17,470 nucleotides of DNA from CAZMXI01 sp964570205 (lineage in GTDB: Bacteria > Planctomycetota > Phycisphaerae > Tepidisphaerales > Tepidisphaeraceae): positions 1 to 17,470 of the forward strand of contig CAZMXI010000107.1 of the NCBI GenBank assembly GCA_964570205.1, written 5' to 3'. Below the pieces are notes generated by a model that searched no databases, was not told the DNA's origin, and worked only from the letters and a program-made list of their open reading frames with translations. Shown here in pieces: positions 15,573 through 17,470 of the stretch. The first letter of the stretch is position 1. Every line of letters starts with the position of its first letter. The position numbers and the translations under genes were made by a program.

Positions 15573-17470
15573 TCAGGTGCCGGTGGAGGCGATGCTGCTA
15601 TTCGGAGCGGGCTTCTTGTCCGCCTCTTTCTTGCCGTAGGTGCGGGCGCGAGGAGGAATAAGACTGGTATTCACAGAGCCGTATGACATGCTGGCGCTGT
15701 TCTCTTCTGCGTTGTAGTTGGCCAGGGTGGCTTTGAGGTAGTTGGAGTCGTCTCGCTCGGGGAAGGCAGGTTTGTAATGGGCCCCGCGCGACTCATTACG
15801 CAGCAGGGCTCCGCGGAGGATCGCCTCGGCCATGACGATCATGTCGCGCAAGGCGCGAGTGAACGAAAGGTTCTGGTTGGTCCACATGAGAGTGTCGGAG
15901 AGTCTGACTCTCTTGTAGCGTTCCTTCCATTCCTCGCAGCGTGCGAGCGTCTTTTCGAGCCTGTCATTGTGACGGACGACGGTGCAGTTATCGGTCATCC
16001 ATTTGCCCATCTCGGCCCAGAGTGCGTAGGGGTTCTCGTCACCGCCATTCTTGACCAGGGCACTCTGGCGATCCTGTTCCTGTCGAGCGACCGCATCGAA
16101 GGCGGACTGGGGCGCATCGGCGGCGTTGACTTTGGAGGCGTCCGTACAGAAGTTCCTGATGCAGGTGCCGCCAAAAAGGCCGTCGAAGATGCAACTTAAC
16201 AGGGAGTTGGCGCCGAGACGATTGGCGCCGTGGTAGGCAAAGGAACACTCCCCCATGGCATAAAGCCCGGGTATATTGGTCGACATGTTCCGCGGGTCGC
16301 CAAACTTCAGGCCGCCGGTCTTTTCATCCTTGGCGAAGCCCGCCCAAAGGCCGCCCATGGTGTAGTGGACGGCGGGAAAGATCTTCATGGGCTCTTGGAG
16401 CGGGTCGGCGCCGACGAACTTTTCGTAAATCTCGAGAATGCCTTCGAGTTTGTTCAGGATGGCATGGCGGCCGATCCGCTCGACTTCGTCGCGCAGGTCG
16501 AGATAAACCATATTGCCGCCCCCGACGCCAAGACCCTCCTGGCATACCTGAAATATCTCGCGAGTGGCGATGTCGCGAGGAACAAGGTTGCCGTACTTGG
16601 GGTAGCGTTCTTCAAGAAAGTAATATCGCTCTGAGTCAGGAATATCGTTGGGACTTCGGGCGTCGTGGGGAGCGCGAGGCACCCAAACGCGGCCCCCCTC
16701 GCCGCGTGCGGACTCCGAGATGAGCCGACACTTGTCCTCGCCGGGGATGGCGGTGGGATGAACCTGGATCATCTCGGGATTGGCATAGGTGGCGCCGGAC
16801 TGAAAGCAGCGGGCCACCGCTCCACCGGTGCAGATAACGGACATGGTGGACTTGCCGAAGACGATGCCGTTGCCGCCGGTGGCCACGACGACGGCGTCGG
16901 CGCGGAAGGCGCGGATCTGCATCGTGCGCATATCCTGTGCGACAATGCCCACGCACTGGCCGTCGTGGATGACAGGCCAGAGGAATTCCCAGAACTCGTA
17001 TTTGGTGACGAGGCCCTCCGATTCCCAACGGCGGGCCTGTTCATCGAGGGCATAGAGGAGTTGTTGACCGGTGGTGGCGCCGGCGAAGAAGGTGCGCTTG
17101 AAGAGTGAACCGCCGAATAGACGCAGATCTCGCTGGCCTTCCGGGGTCCGGTTGAAAGGAACGCCCATTCGATCAAGCAGGTCGATGATGCGAGGGCCCC
17201 AATTGCACATTTCCAGGACCGGCGGTTGGTCGGCGAGGAAATCGCCCCCGAGCACGGTCTCGTCAAAGTGCATCCACTCCGAGTAGCCCTGCTGGCGTGC
17301 GATGTCGTTGGTGGCGTTGATGCCGCCCTGCGCACAGACGCTGTGGCTGCGCTTGACGGGGACCATGGAGAACAAATCGACCGGAACACCGTCCTCGGCC
17401 AACTTGATGGTGCAGGCCAGGCCCGCGAGGCCGCCGCCGACGACAATCACACGTTTCTTGGTGGGTACAG
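15573..17470 (-). CDS. sdhA: Succinate dehydrogenase/fumarate reductase flavoprotein subunit, 5' end outside window
   Basis: Catalytic FAD subunit of complex II; oxidises succinate to fumarate (or the reverse) on the inner face of the membrane and passes electrons to the iron-sulfur subunit. The frame is open to the right edge: codons for VPTKKR precede VIVVGGGLAGLA, so the true start is beyond the window and the GTG at 17450 is not it. Counting from that GTG, the FAD loop is GGGLAGL (5-11) and KRSHSVCAQGG holds His36, the covalent FAD ligand. Substrate-site residues are seen in HPTAIPG (231-237), SARGEGG (Arg249), HYTMGG (His362) and GANRLGANSL (Arg411). The Lys/Pro/Ser-rich tail is variable. 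The sequence resembles the Bacillus/epsilon-type enzymes in overall layout. No sdhB follows it; after the stop comes a 240-base gap and then the giant membrane protein gene. Confidence 0.96.
   Translation of the reverse strand, partial: VPTKKRVIVVGGGLAGLACTIKLAEDGVPVDLFSMVPVKRSHSVCAQGGINATNDIARQQGYSEWMHFDETVLGGDFLADQPPVLEMCNWGPRIIDLLDRMGVPFNRTPEGQRDLRLFGGSLFKRTFFAGATTGQQLLYALDEQARRWESEGLVTKYEFWEFLWPVIHDGQCVGIVAQDMRTMQIRAFRADAVVVATGGNGIVFGKSTMSVICTGGAVARCFQSGATYANPEMIQVHPTAIPGEDKCRLISESARGEGGRVWVPRAPHDARSPNDIPDSERYYFLEERYPKYGNLVPRDIATREIFQVCQEGLGVGGGNMVYLDLRDEVERIGRHAILNKLEGILEIYEKFVGADPLQEPMKIFPAVHYTMGGLWAGFAKDEKTGGLKFGDPRNMSTNIPGLYAMGECSFAYHGANRLGANSLLSCIFDGLFGGTCIRNFCTDASKVNAADAPQSAFDAVARQEQDRQSALVKNGGDENPYALWAEMGKWMTDNCTVVRHNDRLEKTLARCEEWKERYKRVRLSDTLMWTNQNLSFTRALRDMIVMAEAILRGALLRNESRGAHYKPAFPERDDSNYLKATLANYNAEENSASMSYGSVNTSLIPPRARTYGKKEADKKPAPNSSIASTGT

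Overview
The window is GC-rich chromosomal DNA, densely packed with protein genes. It looks like a free-living Gram-negative bacterium, probably a planctomycete (Phycisphaerae-like). That placement is an inference from a lipobox multihaem cytochrome with an FFFDGVPDP segment, a COG1239-type AAA+ ATPase, a small Pro/Gln-rich protein with a conserved tail, and a giant multi-spanning membrane protein. No rRNA, tRNA, CRISPR array, insertion sequence or phage gene was seen. No intergenic gap exceeds about 240 bases.

Layout. Positions 1-954 (minus) hold the 5' part of an exported protein gene that runs off the left edge. Divergent from it is homoserine dehydrogenase (hom, 1090-2412, plus). Next is a five-haem cytochrome c lipoprotein (2618-3292, plus), which converges on a MoxR/ChlI-like ATPase (3316-4749, minus). 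Divergent from the ATPase are three plus-strand genes: a NeuC-type UDP-GlcNAc 2-epimerase (4881-6047), an HDOD signalling protein (6160-7032) and a small Pro/Gln-rich protein (7170-7646). The small protein has a strong extended -10 promoter sitting inside a perfect inverted repeat. The last 10 kb is all minus strand. Read in the direction of transcription it is the succinate dehydrogenase/fumarate reductase flavoprotein (right edge to 15573, 5' end cut off), a protein of about 1,960 residues with roughly 55 hydrophobic segments (15324-9436), and a hybrid-free sensor histidine kinase with a c-type haem motif in its periplasmic domain (9346-7721).

How the genes fit together. Hom is housekeeping amino-acid synthesis. 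NeuC supplies an amino sugar for surface glycans. SdhA, the pentahaem lipoprotein and the haem-c sensor kinase share a respiratory or envelope redox theme. The kinase lies 89 bases downstream of the giant membrane protein gene on the same strand, so the two may be co-transcribed. No response regulator, sdhB, neuB or VWA-domain partner is present in the window.

The least explained elements are the giant membrane protein, the small Pro/Gln-rich protein with its palindromic promoter, and the unnamed exported protein at the left edge. No convincing new multi-gene system can be demonstrated from the sequence alone. The best candidate for one is the giant protein plus haem-sensor kinase pair.
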